Shown: piece by piece, positions 1 to 14,619 of the stretch
Position numbering within the stretch: the first letter of the stretch is position 1
Layout: every line of letters starts with the position of its first letter
NCBI GenBank assembly: GCA_036785705.1
Contig: JAWUZG010000084.1
Coordinates: 15,761,501 to 15,825,500 of the forward strand
DNA length: 64,000 nucleotides
Source: Acanthornis magna
Taxonomy: Eukaryota; Chordata; Aves; Passeriformes; Acanthizidae
Direction of reading: 5' to 3'
The notes under the pieces: generated by a model
The model's database searches: none
Told to the model about the DNA's origin: nothing
What the model saw: only the letters and a program-made list of their open reading frames with translations
Program-made: the position numbers and the translations under genes

Positions 1-3000
1 TGGTATTCAGTCTACAGTGAAATCTTCCTAAATAGCTGCAAGCGCCTCTGAGGAAGAGGGAGAGGAACATCCTTTAATGCACTCAGAAGAGTCCTGTGGT
101 TACACTTTTAACAAGTATACACTTGATTCTTGTGTGTGTTATAAGGAATACTGAATTGATGAGACTAAATTGGTTGGTTATAGCTTGTAGAAAATCAGAG
201 CCATAAAACCAGGAAACAATAAGAGAGAAGCTGAAGAAAAAAGTGAAAAATCCTTGCTTTGCAGGAAAAAATATCAAAAAAGCAAGTTGCACGTTGACTT
301 TTCAAATCATGGGAATAGATAAAAACGAATCTGTGGAAAAAAAATAGAGCAGAAGGTTTTGCAGAGGACTTGAAAGCTCTGCACTATGAAATCAATTACT
401 TCCCAGCTAAAGAAGAAGTGTTCAAAGACAGCCAAGAGTGCAGAACTCTCAGATGACACAGATCACTGCCAAAGCAGTAACAGAAGGCAAACATTATGTG
501 CTTTGCTTATTTTTCAGCTGCATGTATTTTGTCACTTTTCCCGTCTCCGAGCACCCTGGGGTCAAGTAATTTTTTCTTTGGTAAATTTTATGGAAAAGTC
601 AAACAATGAATTGTTTGGCTTGGACAACAGTGGTAGCATGCAGGGAGTCGGGGGAATGTATGTGTGCATTTCCTTCCTGAAACCTGAGACAGGTGCTTGC
701 CTCCAAATTTCATTCCTTAATTCTTTATCAGATGGCTTTTTACAGTGATTCTTCAGTGCTTCAAATAACTGAGACAATGATGGGGTAAGAGGGAAAGCTC
801 TGTAATGTGAGATTACCCGTTCCAAAGATAGGAGCTAGAACACAAGCTTAGTTAATCAACTGAATGGAGAGAATTTGGTGATCTTTTGGCTCCATTTGTG
901 CTGATTAACACACTCATGAAGGCTGTGGGAAAGGGGGTGAGCAGGAAAGTGACAAAGCATTCATCTGATGCAATTGTATTCCAGATAGAAAGGATAAGGG
1001 CAGATAGTGAAGGACTACAAATCTTCTATAGGAGACTGCTTGAGTAATGAAAATAGCATGTGAAGTCTAGAGTAGAGAATTGTAGAGTAATGCACATGGG
1101 AAAAAACTGTATTTTACATTTCACATTAAAAACTGATGGGTTTTGGGCTGATCATTTTCACTGAGGACTGCAGTTCTGGTATTTTCAATCTTCCTGAAAA
1201 ACCCACTCACTCCTTATGCTTCTCTGTGGGCAATGGCAGAACCAGCCTGTTCCATTCTTTTGCTTAAAATAATGCTGCCAGAGGTACTCCAAGAGTTATC
1301 TCTAGATAATTAGCCTTTTAAAGTGCTTTTCTTTTCAGTCTAGAAATCTGCAGTGTTTTCTTTGTGCCACATTAAGGCCATTTGTTCTCCTGATAATTAG
1401 CAAAGGACACTAACTGTGCTCCCTTAGTGTTGTGGAATACATTTTTATATCTGCAGCCTCGTGCTGGGCACTTGCAGCACTTTGTTATCAAGCTTCCAAG
1501 ATGATATGAATGTCAGGTTTTATAGTGGAAGTTGACAAGTGCACTTTAGAAAAGCCATAAATGGGAAATCTGTAGCCCACTGCGTAACAAAATGGTCAGT
1601 GACTGAGGATAAAGGTTAACAAGGTGGAAGCAATAAATCTGATTTAAGTGAAGGGCTCTTCATATCTATCTCAATACCACATCTTAATTAAACAGTATTT
1701 TCCACACCACATAAGGTTTTTTCACTTCCTTTTCAATAATTGGATAGAAACTTGAAAGAATAATCAAGAAAACCAAGTACTATAAGAGAGTGCTAAATTG
1801 CTCTCTGCTTCTAAGTTTTCTGCCTTTTCAAGGCATTTTAAGATTTTTTCTTTAAAGATTGCGTTTCAGATTAAGCTTGAGTGTACATTACACTGATTTA
1901 AAGAGGGGACTTGGGTGACTTACATCTCTGGACAATTCTACCAAGTGTTCAATACCTTAAAAAGAAACCTGCTACCTCCAGAGACAGAATAATTTTAGAC
2001 TCAGACTCCATTACAGCCTGTATTAGAAGACAGGATATTTAATATTTTCCATCTGCAGTCAGAGGGAAAAGGCCTTAGAAAGAATCTCATTTAAGTCAAC
2101 AGGTTGGCTTTAGTGTAAATGATTCCAATAGCAATGCTTACTGACTGTCAATAGAAAACGAAGAAATTATGTGAGGATTTGAATAATTCAAGCTAAATCA
2201 GTAAAAAGCCCAACTGTTTTATTTTGTCCATAGGGGACTAGGAATTAATTTAATGTGATGTACAGAATGAACTGATTCACTTTATTATACCTTATGAAAA
2301 TTATGCTTTTCTATTCCCAAACACACAGATATATGAATATTTTAGCATAAACTTTAGGCACCTATAATGTCCTATTTTCATATCACATATTCACTGTTCA
2401 ATTATCTGTAGTCTGAACAGTCCCATGCTTTTTTATATCACTGTGAATGAAACATTATTAAATAATAGTGGAACCTATTGATGAACATCAAGCATGAAAA
2501 ACCTTCAACAGAAAATAAGCAAAGGAGACAAAAAATTAGAAGCGAGAAAAAGTAACAGAAAATTGGAGAAAAGAATGAAAGTCTAAATACCTATCTATCA
2601 ACATAAACTAACAAAGAAGCTGCATAATTGCCTTGAAGGTCACCTGTCAATTTTCACAAGACAGTTGCTGAGAAATGAACAAACACCAATGAATCCACTG
2701 AGAATTTTGTTGAATGAGGCACAGTCCAGTCCAAAAGGCTCAGAACTCACTGCCACAGAGGGTAGAAATCAAGTGACTACTTGTTTTAAAGCGCAGGTAA
2801 TTACCCTTAAAACAAACAAGAAACAAAACTCACCAAGAAGAACAAACCAGCAGCAAAATAACCCACTTTATTTACACTGAATTATTGCCAGTGTTGGACC
2901 TATGACCCAGATGAGCTCATCTAACACCTAAGGAAGGATTTTCACTGTACATATATACACAGAGTCTGAACATTATAAAATATTGCTAGATCTTTTTAAT

Positions 3001-6000
3001 GAGTATGCACTATAATCAGGTTTTTAGATGCTTTCTATTCAAGAATTCCATCAACCTTGGTACCTACGGTTGGGGCAACTTTCCTATGTCATATTCTTTT
3101 ATATTGCTCAAGATGGCAAGACCTACATTAAGAGAAATATGTTAAGACAGAAGCAGCAAAAATCAACAAGACTAAGCAGGCACATTTCAAGTGACAAAGC
3201 AAAGGATAAAATATCAAAAAAATTGAGAACTGTCCCAAGATTCACTCAAAATACCTTCTCCTTTGAAGTCAAACCAGTACTTGTGATATTTTGGCAAGAT
3301 GTCTTGACATCAAAAATATTGTGGGGACAGGCAGCTCATTTATCAGTTAAGAGCCAAAGAATGGCTGCATCTAAAGATTTGTAAAACTAGGATCTCCCAG
3401 CAACAGCTTTCTTTTCCATTGTGTGCTTTTTTTCTGAATTAGCAGGTTTATACATTTGTCAACCACTCTACTTCAAAAACTCCAGCTTTTCTCCCTTGCC
3501 ATCCACAATATTCAATTATCTGTATGAATTTGAAAATCGGAGACATTAAAAACTAGAGGAAATGCAAGTTATTTGTATGAAAATTTCACCTAGGTGCAGT
3601 TTGGGCTTTTTGATAAATGAATTGCTTTGTTTTCAGAGCTGGAGTCAGTATGTTATTACACTGACTAGACTGTAATCTTTCTCTCTCTCTCACCCTCTCA
3701 CAAATCTCTTCCCCCAGCCATTTTTACTATAGCTTTTTGGTTGCTGTTGTTGAGGCTAATATCAAAAGCATTTTGAAGGGATAGTACCAACAACAGCCTC
3801 ACTGAAAATATAAAAGAGAATCTGTCAACTGCTTCTCCTACGAGTGCTCAAAAACTCAAGGAGGGCCACTTATTTTTTTGTGGAAAAAACACAGCAGCCA
3901 AAGCTTTTAAACTCATTATCAAAGCATAAAAACACAACAAAAGATTACCAAAGACAATTCAAATTTGTAGGATTAGACTGTTTTTTTTAAAAAGAAGAGG
4001 TATTATCTTTGTAAGCTAAAAACCACTATCCAAAGCCTCTGCGGGGGATAGGACAGTAGATAGGAAACTATTTCCAAACATGATGGTGTCAACAACAAAT
4101 GTAAGGGTGAACAGCCTGCAGATATCTCTATTTGGTGAGAAGTTTGGTGGTGAAAGGCTTTTTTATCTTTTCTGCTGCTGAAAGTCTGAATGGTTGAACA
4201 TTGCCCATTTGAATGTCCATGTAAAGTATGTGCAAAAGGGGGAATGCATTTTGCAGGGCAAGATAGCACCTGGCAAAGCAGGACAGGGCACTGCTCCCAA
4301 GGAGAGGAGAGATGGTCCTCAGCTGTCAGCACTGGAATTCAATGAGTAACAGCCAAATTTGATTACAAATTGTGACACAGTCCTGGTTTCTCTCTGTGAA
4401 TATCATGTGATAACAGAGGTGAAGTTTGCTCCCTGCAGTTTGGACATTTTTCAGCTGGGACCTCCAAACCCAACCACCACTCAATAAGATCACAAAGCGC
4501 CTTGTGTACAAGGTTTTCAGAGTAATCCTGGACAATACAGCAAACCAGTGTTGTTCCAGTCCAGCAAGCAGAACGACAGCTTGGATGCTTCCAGTGTTTA
4601 CATATCCACTTTCTCATAGCTGTGTATTTTTATAGATACTATACATCCATTGTCTGGTAGAGGAAACAAGTATTAAAATTTAAAATTCCATGATCAACTT
4701 CTTTTCATGGGTTTTATTTCATCTTAAGAGATTCAAAGCTTTGATGTCAAACGTTTTTCTGGATTATGGCTCAATTTTAAGACCCATGAGCACTGGACTT
4801 ATTTCCCAGATAATGTAGGTGTTCACTGAGGCACTGACATGCGGTGGATGAGCAAGCAGACATCAGACATAGCCTGGTCACACACAGCTAAGCACATCTT
4901 TTGCTTTGAATATATGGCATACAGCCACACTTGGAGAAATGTTATCTGAATGATGTTGCACCAGGACAGCCATAAGTTCAATTCAGACAGAGGAACAGAA
5001 TCACGGGCCTTCCTCCATAAATACACCTCATAAATATCCTATTCAATTACACACTGTTATCTTGTACTATCCCTCCAACTTGCCAGGATCACATTAAATT
5101 CAAAACCTCTCTTGTCTCTACTTACAGTCCCCCTCAGCTTTGTGCTGCCTGCATGCAAATTTAATAAGCTGTTCTCAGTTCACTATGAAAATAAAAGGAG
5201 AGCAAGGATGAGTTTGAACAACCACAAGGACAGCCCTCTGCTCACCCTCCCACCCTAACATTAAGCATGCATCACCAACCTGCATGTAGTTTTCCAAACA
5301 AAATTGCATCTCAGCTATTTCCTTTGCGTGCTTCTAGGAATGTTATATGAGATGGTATCAACAACCTCACCGAGGACACATGCATTGGCTGTTTTTCCCT
5401 GTCCGCAGGGTCTGAGCCTCTGCCACCACAGGGACTTTGATTGCCTCAGCAGGACTTTTTCTTGGTAGATCCATGGTAACTGTCACTAACCTCCCCGTTA
5501 CCTTCTAGGAGTTTGCAGAATGTTTCTGTGATTATTTCTGACAATCTGTTCCTGAAAACTGTACTTTTTCACTTTGTAAGTCTTTCTTTTTCCCCTCAAT
5601 AAGACTGGCATCATCCAAACTCTTTCCCAGACTTTGGCCAACTTCCACACATCCTGGTAATTCACCAGAAAAATTAATAATGAAATAACAAAATACAGAA
5701 ATAGTTTATTGTATAATTCAGTAAATGCAGCTTATAACTAAAATATCATCAAAAGCTGCTGAAAGATCTTATATGTATTATCTACTTTTAATTACTCTTT
5801 TTGTCTGTAAAAGAAGTTGGTTTGTACACTACTGATACTCTTTATGAGTGATTGGAACTAAGAATTCATGTCATAATCTATATTTGTTTGCATTAATTTA
5901 AGCATTAATCTTCTGTGCTACACAATTGGATAAATAAATATGTATTTACCCACGGCAAAGGAAACATTACTGTGGAAGATGATTGTGTGAACTAGAGGTC

Positions 6001-9000
6001 AAAGAAAAGTAAGCACTTTTAATATTGTCTGATAATTATGACAGGCCTATGCGAAAAAAAAAAATTGAGAATCGTGAAATTGTACTTCCTTCAAAATAAG
6101 ATTTTGTCTGAAAAGAAACCATGCAATTTATAGTTTGAATTCCAAAGCAAAAAGGAGAAAAGAAACCTCACTAGCTGCCCATTAACGGCTCTTAAAAAAA
6201 CCGACCAACCAAAAAGTTAGAAAGCGTGCTAGACTAGTCAGCATGTACAGAAAGCATTCAGACATTAGAATAGACAGCAAAAAAAACAAGTGAATTGAAA
6301 GTTCTGGGTAAGAAACCCGTTCACCTGTTAGCTTATATGAAATAGCCTGTAATGTCAATGAGTCACTTTGAACACAATCTGTGCTCTGTCTGGAAGCTTC
6401 ACGTGAAGTAGTTTCATTTGAAATAGCATGGTGTCCTGGTTTCAAACGACAGTTTATTCATGGGAATGTCTAGATTGTTTATCACAAGACTTCACAAAAA
6501 AATCCATGAAATAGTATTGATTCAAAGTCTGAAAAAAAAGGGGTGAGAAGAGATTAAAAATTGCTAATTTAGAGTAAGAGAGGGAAATCAGTTGTTCATA
6601 TAACTTGATGTCTACTGTGAACAAATAAATAACCAGCTGGGAAAATTTTACTGAATTTGGAACACATTTAATTTTTTTTTGGTAGATAAGAAGCAAGGTT
6701 AAGAGGTTTAATTTGTACTGCTCATTTTAAAATTGTCTAAATTGCCAACTGTCTAAATCAGAAATTCCAATTTATTTAAAAGAGGGGTACAAATAAAGCA
6801 CCTCTAGTCTTGCTGGGGCCCAGACTTCCTCTTGTATGGTTTTCAAATCTGTGGTGTCACTGCTGTTCTGCAAATAACTACCTGCATAAGCAGACCAATT
6901 GTGTGACAGAAGCAGGCTTGCTTAAACTAAGGATGGGCAAGATGTACAAGATATACTACTATATTAATATGAAATATTCATTTTCTGTTATGAAAATTGG
7001 ACATTTCAAACTGATAGAGAATAATTTAAGATAATATACTGTGAAATATGGCAATCTGGGGTCAAAAATCCATATATATTCTGTGCAGAAATCAAAGAAT
7101 GAGTTTTTTATATATATACACTTTTATCAGTGAAAAATTCAAAAACTAATAAAACTTCTCAGATTCTCATCATGTTGTGAGGAAATTGACGATGGACCTA
7201 TTGATAAAAAGGCAAAACAGATGGAAATCTGTCTTCAAATATAGTGGCATTTCTACTGTAACTGCTTTCTGAGTAGGAAAACGGAATGAGGTGACAGTAC
7301 TGAAACAGAAGACATAGGGAAGAGAAGAAACAAACTGCAAATAGTGGCGAATTAGTGGATATCTTAATTTCTGGGAGCAAAAGTTGGATTTGTTTAGTCC
7401 TGTCTGAGAGTAACTTTTTCTGAGTAATAATACAAACAAAAATTTGATTGATGCTTGCAGTCATTATAACCATTTTCTTTTTATTTTATGTGGAAGATGC
7501 CATCAATATTCAAATTGGAAATTTGCTAGAAACAATGAAGTCACAGTGGATGTGAATCTGGGCAGAGACAAGGCCCTGTGGTAGACAAGGCCACATAATC
7601 CACAGAACTGCCAGATAGGGAAGAATAGAACTTTCCTGGCACCACAGCTGGGAATGATTATATGTCATGGAAGTCGATAAAATCCTAGCATTCTGCAGTG
7701 GGTTAGACTATGGAAAACTAGATATGAGGACTAATAAGTTGCATGGCTGCTTTGTGCATGTACAGTACAGCAGAGCCATTTCATCTTCCAAAAAAGAGAA
7801 GATACTTGTATTGTGAGTGGGATAAGTAAAGAAAAAGTACATTGAGATGTCAATCACACTGGCTTATCTCCTGTCTAAATATACGGAATGTTAAATACAG
7901 ATAGGAAGACTGTTATACTGTTCATGATTATTTATTTCAATTATATCATGTGAAGTATTTCTTACAGTAAACTGCCAGGTCCTTTTGTTTTCCTTCATTC
8001 TTACAGCCACTGGTATAACCCACAATTTGTTTGATCATTATATTTAATATACTCTGAAGTGGTAACACATATATTTAATTAAAATTTTAATATCCTAAGA
8101 AAGTCTAAATTTCCATTTGATACGCCATATAACACTTAACACCTTTTTGTCTGCTTTTATCATGCTCTGGTTCCTGTAGGTTTAGTTTCCATAGAGTAGG
8201 CAAAAAGTTAAGAGTTGGTAGGACATGGTAAGCCGAATGTAGGGTATAGCTAGGCTTTAGTCTTAACCAACTCAGCTTACTAAGTTCCTCAATGTCTCAT
8301 AAATAATGTCAGGTTATTTAACAAGATATATCATCCAACAATGAAAGAACATAGCCTGGTGTATTTATACTCTTATTAGGCTGAGGTTTGTAATTCAAAC
8401 TATCACTTGCTCCCCAGAGGCAATCTTGCCATACCAAATACCATAAGAGATCATTACTGTGATAATAAGTAAGCTCTCAAATATTTTCTCTGTTAAGTCC
8501 CCGTTAAATTGCCTGTTTGGATTTTATATCCTTTCTGTCTGAAAAAAAAATTCCATTGTCCTGGCTGTGCAGATGGCCATATGTCTCTTTTGTCACAGAA
8601 CTGGAGTTTCCTTCCAGTAGCAGATTGGGCAAACATGGGAAAAAACCCACCCATTATACTCAAAAGCTTTTGGTATCTGGTTTGAAGAGATCATAACCAT
8701 CCAAATCCAAGAGCCAAATTGTATCTTCCCTCCCCACAAACCACATTAGGTTTGCACATTCTCCCCATGAGATGTGTATGGCAGCAACTGGACAGCTGGT
8801 GCAGATTTTCTTCTTTGTACTTTCGAGGGGCTGGACTGGTGTTTTGTTTAGGTTCCAGAAATGTAAGCTGGTACATGGGCTAGTGTGCTGCTGCTGCTTC
8901 CTCAGAGATGTTGGCTACCAGCTTCCATCTGGGTCATGACAAAAATTTAATTTCTGATCTCTGTACAGGCCTTTCTCCAAATAATTGTGTTCTCCTGAGA

Positions 9001-9207
9001 AAAGCACTCTGTTATTTTTGTTAGCCAGGTTTCAGATAGCCAGCATGCTGCAACTCCACAGGTTTGCACCTCTTCTCTACATTGTACTTTCTGTAATAAA
9101 TCCTGATTCTGGGCTGTAATGAAAATCAGAATTTCCCTAGGTGAAATGGAGGTGAATCTGTAAATTAGAAGTATTTTTAAGTTATTATATATATAATTAA
9201 TGTTTAT
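1..9207. other. AT-rich low-copy DNA, no gene recognised
   Basis: I see no recognisable gene or interspersed repeat in this stretch. It contains open frames of up to about 120 codons (for example 386-748 and 3028-3384), which is within chance expectation for AT-rich DNA of this size. They lack recognisable domains and convincing exon boundaries. Short low-complexity tracts occur, such as CT-rich 3678-3702 and an A-rich tract with CC punctuation near 6190-6215. A 12-bp match to the start of the avian LTR at 6432-6443 is not followed by LTR sequence. Confidence 0.6.
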
Positions 9208-9248
9208 ACACCCACACCCACACCCACACCCACACACACACACACACA
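9208..9248. repeat. (CACCCA)n/(CA)n microsatellite
   Basis: The tract begins with several CACCCA-type hexamer units and passes into a pure CA dinucleotide run. A short (TA)n run lies just before it. The compound structure suggests a CA microsatellite with an interrupted, older hexamer part. It is likely to vary in length between individuals. Confidence 0.9.
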
Positions 9249-12200
9249 GAGATAATTAAAGCTAAAAATGAAAATCCTGAAAATTTATGGATTTATTTGG
9301 CATGAAATTCTATGAGCTAATAAACAATTTCAGTTTCTTGGGTTTGTGTGCAAGATTTTGTGATTCACTGTCAAATCCATTTCTATCTTTCTCTGGATTA
9401 CTTGCTTTAGGATGAAACTGATGAGATAATATTAAGTCCCGGTGACAGTAAAGTTGCATTTTGACAATGGCTCTGCTCAGAAAACCTCTCTTAAAATTCC
9501 AGACAGATTTGTCCTTTAAACATGTCTTTCCTCTACTATTGTCTCTATGATGCAAAGAAGGTTCATAATGCCAATCTTAATTACACAGAACATAGTAAAA
9601 GTAGTAAATATCATCTACAAATTTTTACAGAAACAAATATTAGTAACAGCCAGTCTTTATTGCCAGATGAATAAATGTTTACATTTTGTCTGGCCCCAAA
9701 TGTTGAACTTTAGGGAGAGAACCTGTATATAATTAGGGACCTTTTGTTTACATTGATTTGAACAAAATCATATTATTTTTATGGCTTTTAAGTTGTAAAT
9801 ATAACTGTTTAATCTATATTTCATTGTGGGAATCTATGACAATCTCTGGAAAGTATTTTTATTTAGGATGTCACACAAAGCTAAAAAATTCAATGTGGAA
9901 TTTTATCATATTCCCTATTTATTGCCTTAAGAATATACCTGGTTGCTTTTGGAGTTGAAAAAAGAGATACATAATTAGATTTTAATTCAAAAGAAATTAC
10001 TTTCACTAGTATTACAAAATCTTCTTGTAATGAGTTGGCCCTCAAACCTTCTGGATTAATGTATCATTGCTACTTTTAATTCTGAAAGTTTTCACTTTCC
10101 TTCTGTAGGACTGTAGAGCTGTCTGCTACAACAGCATTTCTTGTAGATTTTCAGGCATTTCATTTCTGCATACAGTCCACTGTGAGGCTATGGACGGCAC
10201 AGAAATGAGGTTTAGGCCACTGTGACACTCCATCTAGCTTGCTGTCCCTTCCCAGGAAAAGATGAGGAATTGATGTGAGAGCAGCAAGTGGTACCCAGAC
10301 ACATCACCTGGCTGCTGTTCCTACCTGCAGGGAGAGGAAGGAAAGAGGAAGCAGCATCAAGTGAAGGCTTAAAAGATCTCCTCTGTCTGATAATATCCTC
10401 TTGACTTGTCTCTCCTGGCAAGGTGGAAACTGAAGTTGGATTTGGGCCAGTTCTTTAGCACTCAATTTTACGACTCAACCGTAAGTTCAGTTATTTTTTT
10501 TCAGCAAGTTTTTATTACACATAGTTTAAACTTCTTCTACTGTCTGTCTCAGCATATTGAATTTCTAATTGCTAATCAGATGTAGTTTTCCTGATGGTAT
10601 TACCAAAAGGGTCTTTCACACAGTCTTTCCTTTCCTACGCTAGGCTGACCTTGATGTTTAAAATTTATTTGACTTGTTGTTACTAATGTTTCTCCTTGCT
10701 GCATATTACTGAAAATACTAATTACAAGTATTCATATATGTACACCACAGAGAATATTTACATATTTACATTCATATATCTACAGTAAAGAAGTCCATAT
10801 TGAAGAGAGAGTTCATCGTGATTCACCATGTTTTCCCTTGGTTTCACAGCTTTGAAAACTAGCAACAACACTTGAAAATCCCCTGGTTTTCCTTCATCTT
10901 TTAAGGGTCAAGAGCTTCAATTATAGCAAATTAACTGTACTGATTAGTATTTATCTGCCTGAGGGTCTTAGTCATTCCATATGTAAAATGAAAATAAAGG
11001 CAGACTTTTCATGAACTGTATTGATTTTGCCATAGTGAGATCTCTGGTGGGTGTATTTGACACACCGCGTTTCTAAAAAGCTATAATGTAATTAATACTT
11101 CTTCTAAGTGCTTTAAAGGAATATCTCTGTCTTTAGTTCTAAGTTCCCCTGAGCCTTCATGAGTCATCTGGCTCCTGCCTCTTAAAAAGAGTAAAGCAAA
11201 GTTAATAAGTATACAGCTGTACAAATATATTTCTGAAGGATGAAATCTATTGATATGACAGCCCATATGTTCAAATTTTGGTAACAGCCAGACAGGGTTA
11301 GCAATGAAATTCGTAACAAGAATTTCAAAATGACTGTGCATGTTGGGTTTTGAGAGAGAAATAGATAAAAACTAGTGACACCACTTACAAGGCTGGAATA
11401 TATTGTGAAAATTGTCTGGTTCTTATTTAAAAATTTGCATTAAATTTGCATATGTAAGAAAATGTTAAATAACTTGATTTCCCACCCTCCCAAACTAGAA
11501 AATCTTTGATTCAAAAGAAAAATCTTCAGATAACCCCCATTTTCAAGGAATAGGATGTGTCAGTGATGTAACTATAGAAAAGCATTCCTGAGAAATAAAC
11601 TACATTTCTGTCATGCACATTCATTATTTGATAATAGAATACTGGAAAGAAAAAAAGGAAATCAAAGTTCAAAGGAAAAATATATAAAAAGCCTTATTTT
11701 CCATTTATGTTGTCTCCTTCAGATTTGTCTGTCTTTAACAACTATGTGTTCTTTTGGTTGTCTGTGTATCAAGTTTTGGAAAAGAAAAACTTTGGCATTT
11801 CTTGTCCTCAAAACTCTTTTTTGGTAGGTTTCTATATTTACTGACCAAATAACTTCTATATCTAAAACAAGAAAAACAAAGAGAAGTTCATAGCATAATG
11901 GTTTTGCTCAAATAGATCACAGTAAGATATTTTAAAGAAAAATGACTTTAGAAATGTTAATCTTTCTAAGTGTTTCAAAAATTATCAGATTGTTCCTTCT
12001 GCTGCTGCACTGGAGCAGTGTTTTGGCTTTGCAAGGTATATTCTCCCCTGTATTATACATAACTGTGCAGAAATTGTCAAAACTAACTATAACCATGTAT
12101 TATGAATTCTCTTGTTCTTGACTATGTTAACAGCTTGTCTGATTTCACACCAATGTATAGTGTATAGGGCTAGCATTCATCTCTCTGTATATCCGCTGCT

Positions 12201-14447
12201 GAGACTGACATAGCGCTGTCCTGAAAGGAGACAACTGCATTTATATAAATCCTGAACTAAAAAATAATGAATGAAATCAGCTGTAATCAGAGGTTTTTGA
12301 ACACTAAAGTGCCTTTGGCATCAGAAGACAAGGGACACCCAGAAAAGCCTGTACAACAGTTGATTTTTTTTACAGTGCCTCCTGCATAACAATTGTTGGT
12401 GTCTCCAGTTTCCAGCTACAAAAGGTAGGCTGGTTGTTTCAAAATTGTATTTCAGATGCAAAACAATATATGCATTTTAGGAGCTTGCTTTTTTAATGAA
12501 TGTGGTGCTATTTGTCATTGTGTTAGAAAACTGCATGCAGAAAAAAACCTGCATGATTGCAGTGCAAAGCCACGTAACCAGGAGACCCATTGTTGCCTCA
12601 AAAGCTTTGCCAAATGTCTGTTATCGAAAATAAGTAAATGGATATGATTGAGATTTCAGGGAATAAGGAGACATCATCTTCTATATTCCACCCTGCCTTT
12701 TAAAACAGTAATCCCCTTGTCTCAAAACATTTGAGGACTGGTTTATTTTAATCCTTCAACATTACCACTGAAGATGGCAGCTTTCAGCATCTAATTTAAA
12801 CAAATAACCATGTGTGTTGCAAGTGAGAGTGTCTGAAATTACTATTTGCTCATAGTCAACCTGATATGCCATTCATGAAAGATCAATTTGGAAAAGGACA
12901 CCTGCAGAAAAACACTACAAGGATAAACAGGTGACTGGAGACCCTGATTTAGGATACTAAAAATGATTGGCCTGTTTAATCCAGAGAGAGGAGACGGGTG
13001 TTTATTGTTATCTATCATTTGTTCAAGTGAATAAGAACCAGGGAAAGCAAAGAGCTATTAAAGTTCAAGGATGATTTTGGGAAAAGAATAAATGAGTATA
13101 AATAGTCTATGAATAAATTTAAGGTAGATATCAGAGGAAGGTTTCTAGCCATTAAGAAACTGATGTTCTCAAAAAAACCTTCGAACAAGAACAACTGAGA
13201 AAAAAATACAATTAGTTATAAGAAAGAAATACTATTATTAGTAATTTGCAGTTCCACTGTTGCCTGGAGTTTCCAAGGACAGGAAAGATGACACAGAATT
13301 TCTTGTCTAGGTCTGTACCCATTTTCCTCTTGGTGTGATACAGAGAATATGCAGTTCATTTGCTCTGAGTCATGCTCACTTGCAGATCTCAGACCTTCAC
13401 TTAAACCACTAGGAAAAATTTGTAGATGTTGGAAAACTGGAGGATATCATGCATTATTATTATGTAGGAGTAGACTCATTATTTCTCAGTCTTTGTACAG
13501 AAATACATATACTATGACAGTAATGTATATCTGTATCTTGCCCATCATTCCTATAGCTGATAAAATAGTATATTTAAATCACAAACACTTTCAATATTCA
13601 TGCTTTAAATCTTGCAAGGGAATACTACTTAAAAAATTTCTTGTTCTGATTTTATAGAGTTTAGCCTATAAACTGTTGTTAAGTTCATCATCAAAGAAGC
13701 TGAGGATATCTGTAACAAGTCCCTTTTTCTCATAAGGAAATATATAGGGTAAGACAGTCAGTAACCTGAAAGCTTCCAGCTCTGCAAAGAAAGAGGTGGA
13801 AATTGCACATTACATTTTTCAGAGAGAAGTTTCACAGACACACTGCTGCAGAGAAAGAACTAAGCAGTGTGTGAATTCAGGTTTGCAGAGAAAAATTCAC
13901 TGCCAAAGCCACGGGCTCTTGAAGCCTAACACTTTCCCTCAGAAATGTCTTATAGCTCAAATATTGCAGTAGTGGCACTTTGAAATGTCTTATACAAAAT
14001 GTATTAAAGATAAGATTGAAACTATTGTCTGAGGGGATATTTAATATTCATGAAGACAGAATTATCAGAAAGTACCAGGTGACTAAATAAAGCTCTCCTA
14101 GAATTGAACATTGGAGAAAGGTACAATTATTTCAGATGTGAGTAATTTAATGAATAGTAATCAACTTTTTTTTTACTGACATTATAGCATCTCTTGTGAT
14201 GATCGTTCATATTAACAGCGTAAGAAATGTAAGGCATAGCACAACACAATTTAATAATTAAACTTCATGAAAACAGGGACTTCTGGGTAGATATTAACCA
14301 AATAAAAATAACAGGATGTTTTTAAAGTAGTTACAGAGGTAAAACAAGCATTAAAATGGAAACCAAAATATTAAAGAGGAAAACTAAAAACTCTTCTATC
14401 TTTGCTACTAAAGCAGTAAAGCTTTAACAAAGTGACCTGCGAATCAC
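9249..14447. other. AT-rich low-copy DNA, no gene recognised
   Basis: No gene or interspersed repeat was recognised. A 13-bp direct repeat (GAAATGTCTTATA at 13942-13954 and 13982-13994, offset 40) lies in this stretch. Around 10.2-10.4 kb the sequence is richer in GC and carries a purine-rich block that would read as a strong acceptor on the minus strand, but no matching exon with an open frame was found. Confidence 0.55.
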
Positions 14448-14619
14448 CTGGAAAAGCGAATAAGCCAGGATCAGATTTTTTTGAATGCCATGTGTTACAA
14501 GTTGAGGAACAAAACCATAAAAGTTGGCACAGAGGCACAAGAAGACACTTAGGAGAGTGATGATCGGCTTACTTCTTAAAATAACCATCAGGATAACAAA
14601 CCAAGCAAGTAGCATAATT
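14448..14619 (-). other. Candidate hydrophobic coding exon (minus strand), unidentified
   Basis: Read on the minus strand, a pyrimidine-rich tract ending in CCAAG precedes 172 bp with one open frame, followed by CAG|GTGATT. The frame gives 57 full codons after one base of a split codon and ends in phase 0. The inferred peptide is strongly hydrophobic: a first segment around LLAWFVILMVIL, then basic RSK, then a second segment around ITLLSVFLCLC, then a loop with FYGFVPQLV. That pattern would fit two membrane spans. The acceptor is good. The donor is weak, because GTGATT lacks the +4/+5 consensus. I do not recognise the family. A 57-codon opening has a per-site chance of a percent or so at this composition, so many such windows are expected in 64 kb. 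It may be a decayed exon, a pseudogene piece or chance. Confidence 0.15.

Noticed and set aside
5120..5200. Minus-strand exon-like segment near 5.1 kb (acceptor CCTTTTATTTTCATAG, donor ACT|GTAAGT)
   Set aside because: All frames are closed and the donor is preceded by a non-consensus base.
6432..6443. TGTCCTGGTTTC, identical to the LTR start
   Set aside because: The following sequence does not match the LTR, so a 12-base match is best treated as chance.
8947..9243. Minus-strand frame starting with Cys/Gly repeats
   Set aside because: The repeated residues are the CACCCA/CA microsatellite read in reverse; the rest has no domain.
9208..9248. Telomere-like C-rich repeat
   Set aside because: The unit is CACCCA/CA, not the vertebrate CCCTAA repeat.
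10250..10350. Very strong minus-strand pyrimidine tract ending CTGCAG
   Set aside because: No donor at a sensible distance gives a convincing open exon; the tract is simply purine-rich on the plus strand.
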